Shown: positions 62,564-64,000 of the stretch, one piece after another
Layout: each line of letters opens with the position of its first letter
Position numbering within the stretch: position 1 is the first letter of the stretch
Assembly (NCBI GenBank): GCA_035552155.1
Contig: DASZLX010000006.1
Coordinates: forward strand, 1 to 64,000
DNA: 64,000 nucleotides
From: DASXHY01 sp035552155
Lineage (GTDB): Bacteria; Verrucomicrobiota; Verrucomicrobiia; Limisphaerales; DASXHY01
Direction of reading: 5' to 3'
Notes under the pieces: generated by a model
What the model was told of the DNA's origin: nothing
The model's database searches: none
The model's input: only the letters and a program-made list of their open reading frames with translations
Made by a program: the position numbers and the translations under genes

Positions 62564-63265
62564 CTATTGGCCGCCGGCTGCCAAACGGGGCTGAACGGCC
62601 CGCCTCACGCACTCGAGGCCGAGTAGGGAAGCACCCAAAAGAAGAATCGTCTCGGAACCGTCCGGCACTGCCGGTCCCCGGTCATCCGCCGGCGAGAAAG
62701 TCGTGGCCGTGGGATTTATCCAGCCGCTCAAATCACCCTGGTCAATGGATTCGATATGCGCCGCCGAAGCGTAAGGGCTGCATCCGGCCGCTGCGGTGCT
62801 GAGATAATCAAAATCATTCGCCGTAAGTCCGATGCCGGAAATTGTCATCGTCAATGAATCGCCATTACCAAACTGGCTTCCCGCTACCGTGCTGAACCCG
62901 AGCACAAGATCATACTTGCCGTCCGGACCCGCCTTGAAAGCATTCGCCCCGGTTTGAATGGAAGGATTTGAACCGGAGAGGGAAAAACTGAGGGCGGTGG
63001 GATCCATCGTCGGGTTCAGATTAAAATACCAGCCACTGACAAATTCATTGCCCACAAGATTCTTGGCCGTGAGGGTCAATTGAACTGTATTCGCCGATAA
63101 ACCGTTGTCGCTGAAAACCGCCTGGAGCCACGGAGGAGTACCTCCCGGAGCCGCGCCGCCAGAGGCCTGCCCGAAATCGTAGGTGACCGTGGAAGCAGTT
63201 AATGGCAAAACACCGGCCGCCATCACGGCGGCCATTCCCGACAAAATTCGAAGCTTTGATTTCAT
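62564..63265 (-). CDS. VPDSG-CTERM surface protein (exosortase substrate)
   Basis: 233 residues. Signal peptide MKSKLRILSGMAAVMAAGVLPLTAS, a beta-sandwich middle part (TVTYDFGQASGG...SLTMTISGIGLTANDFDYLSTA) and a C-terminal tripartite sorting signal: VPDGSETI, hydrophobic LLLGASLLGLECV, then basic RRAVQPR. This is the VPDSG-CTERM variant of PEP-CTERM, recognised and cleaved by an exosortase/archaeosortase-family enzyme; no exosortase gene is in the window. A 10-residue tail after the Arg cluster (LAAGGQ) is longer than usual. Sigma-54-type promoter at 63319-63335, 53 bases upstream. The neighbouring Wza-like gene and PrsR-like regulator fit the exosortase/EPS association. Confidence 0.87.
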   Translation of the reverse strand: MKSKLRILSGMAAVMAAGVLPLTASTVTYDFGQASGGAAPGGTPPWLQAVFSDNGLSANTVQLTLTAKNLVGNEFVSGWYFNLNPTMDPTALSFSLSGSNPSIQTGANAFKAGPDGKYDLVLGFSTVAGSQFGNGDSLTMTISGIGLTANDFDYLSTAAAGCSPYASAAHIESIDQGDLSGWINPTATTFSPADDRGPAVPDGSETILLLGASLLGLECVRRAVQPRLAAGGQ

Positions 63266-63635
63266 ACGACTTCCGCTTTCCCTATTGCTCTTTATTCAAT
63301 TCCGTTCATCGATCATTTCGCAGGAAGCGGGCCAAAGGAGGAAGGCGGGAAGGTAGGTGTTAACCTCATGCCATTTAAATTACTGCCGTTAAACATGTTA
63401 CACATATAAAAGTGATCCAGAATCTTCACAATGAGTATTTTTACTCTATGCCAAACAGCATAAAAGTGTAAAGTATTCCAACAAAAGGAAGGGGATAGGA
63501 TATGAAAACGTCCTAACATTTTGAATATCAGCAACTAGAGTCGATAATATGGCCGGGAGCCTCTGATGGCAGTTTTCCGACGTTTTCTGATTATCTTACA
63601 CTGTCACTTTTACGTAACTTTGGGCGGAAAACCAG
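63266..63635. other. Intergenic region between the VPDSG gene and the sigma-54 activator
   Basis: 370 bases. Contains a sigma-54-type promoter (63319-63335) and a single TTTTCCGAC box (63573-63581) beside the activator gene's end. The AT-rich middle (63370-63540) has no supported gene. Confidence 0.5.
63319..63335 (-). promoter_or_regulatory. Sigma-54-type promoter, VPDSG-CTERM gene
   Basis: Minus strand TTGGCCCGCTTCCTGCG: GG-N10-GC with -24 TTGGCCCG and -12 CTGC, the best match to consensus in the window, 53 bases before ATG 63265. Confidence 0.65.
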
Positions 63636-64000
63636 CTATTCGCGCTTCAAACCCAGCTTATCCATCAACTCGTATAAAGTGGGCCGGCTGACACCCAAAT
63701 CGGTGGCTGCGGGAGCAATCTTACCGCCGTGTTTACGCAAGGCTTTTTGGATCATGTCGCGTTCCACAGCTTCCCTTGCTTCTTTCAAATTGGTGGCATG
63801 GGAACGCTCGGAAATGGCCTCCAGTTCCAAGTCGGCGGGGGTCAGTCGTTTGCCGTCGGCCATGATCACCGCGCGTTTCACGCGGTTATCCAACTCGCGG
63901 ACATTGCCGGGCCAGGCATGGTCATTCAAGGCGCGGAAGGACTCATGATCGAAGGTCAAACCGTTCTTGCCAATTTTCGCCGCCGACCGTCGCAAAAATT
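63636..64000 (-). CDS. Sigma-54-dependent response regulator, PrsR-like; C-terminal part only
   Basis: The frame is open to the right edge, so only the last ~121 residues are present. They cover the end of the AAA+ domain (DHAWPGNVRELDNRVKRAVIMADGKRLTPADLELE), a linker and a Fis-type helix-turn-helix (LKEAREAVERDMIQKALRKHGGKIAPAATDLGVSRPTLYELMDKLGLKRE). The LKEAREAVERDMIQKAL...GVSRPTLYELM ending is typical of PrsR, the PEP-CTERM-box response regulator associated with exosortase loci. It is the natural activator of the five sigma-54-type promoters at 57-63.3 kb. The receiver and most of the ATPase lie beyond the window. Confidence 0.85.
   Translation of the reverse strand, partial: FLRRSAAKIGKNGLTFDHESFRALNDHAWPGNVRELDNRVKRAVIMADGKRLTPADLELEAISERSHATNLKEAREAVERDMIQKALRKHGGKIAPAATDLGVSRPTLYELMDKLGLKRE

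Overview
The window looks like part of a Verrucomicrobiota chromosome (Pedosphaera/Limisphaera-type, 'subdivision 3'). The pointers are a VPDSG-type C-terminal sorting signal, pseudopilins with an H-x9-DG motif, a DUF5703 protein, many secreted glycoside hydrolases (GHs) without any SusC/SusD pair, split two-component systems with periplasmic propeller or Y_Y_Y-type sensors, and moderately high GC. Taxonomy is inferred from gene content only.

Layout. 1-3826: right end of an integrative element. It has a tyrosine integrase, two unrecognised cargo genes (one running off the left edge) and a 47-bp 3' fragment of tRNA-Arg(ACG) that marks the attachment site. 4.07-6.4 kb: a DoxX-like gene and a tightly overlapped DUF2071 / membrane methyltransferase / membrane protein operon. 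6.8-18.6 kb: first glycan block, with a GH5-like enzyme, a GH43-like propeller, a sensor kinase/LuxR-type regulator pair (HK1/RR1), a triple-LamG protein, and a pseudopilin translationally coupled to a sialidase-fold (GH93-like) enzyme. 18.65-23.7 kb: a CheB-CheR-PAS fusion with a PAS histidine kinase. 23.9-34.1 kb: a beta-helix protein, phosphoglucomutase, GH29 fucosidase, GH3, xylulokinase and a second pseudopilin. 34.2-56.0 kb: second glycan block, with a CBM6-like repeat protein, GH43, DUF5703, GH87-like, GH3, a second RR/HK pair (RR2/HK2), an esterase, GH92 and a GH99-like enzyme. 56.1-64 kb: a surface/exopolysaccharide region with an orphan LuxR-type regulator, a Wza-like lipoprotein, two paralogous SdrD_B-type surface proteins, a VPDSG-CTERM protein and the 3' end of a PrsR-like sigma-54 activator.

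The main new observations are three sets of repeated regulatory DNA. (A) A directional 22-bp element recurs five times at 6.7-24.9 kb, in front of secreted-protein genes around HK1/RR1. Its right end forms a -35-like box. (B) A 16-bp palindrome, TCCCC-N6-GGGGA, recurs five times at 37.3-54.6 kb in promoter regions of the second glycan block, around RR2/HK2. (C) Five sigma-54-type promoters (GG-N10-GC) occur at 57-63.3 kb, four of them with upstream TCCGACA boxes, in the region that ends with the sigma-54 activator. In addition, four otherwise unrelated secreted proteins share a ~70-residue C-terminal module ending in FFRL or FYRV, a possible uncharacterised sorting domain.

Together the genes suggest extracellular breakdown of fucose-, xylose/arabinose- and alpha-mannose/alpha-glucan-containing polysaccharides under two dedicated two-component systems, next to a sigma-54-controlled surface-protein/exopolysaccharide locus. 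Functions come from motif recognition; no searches were run.
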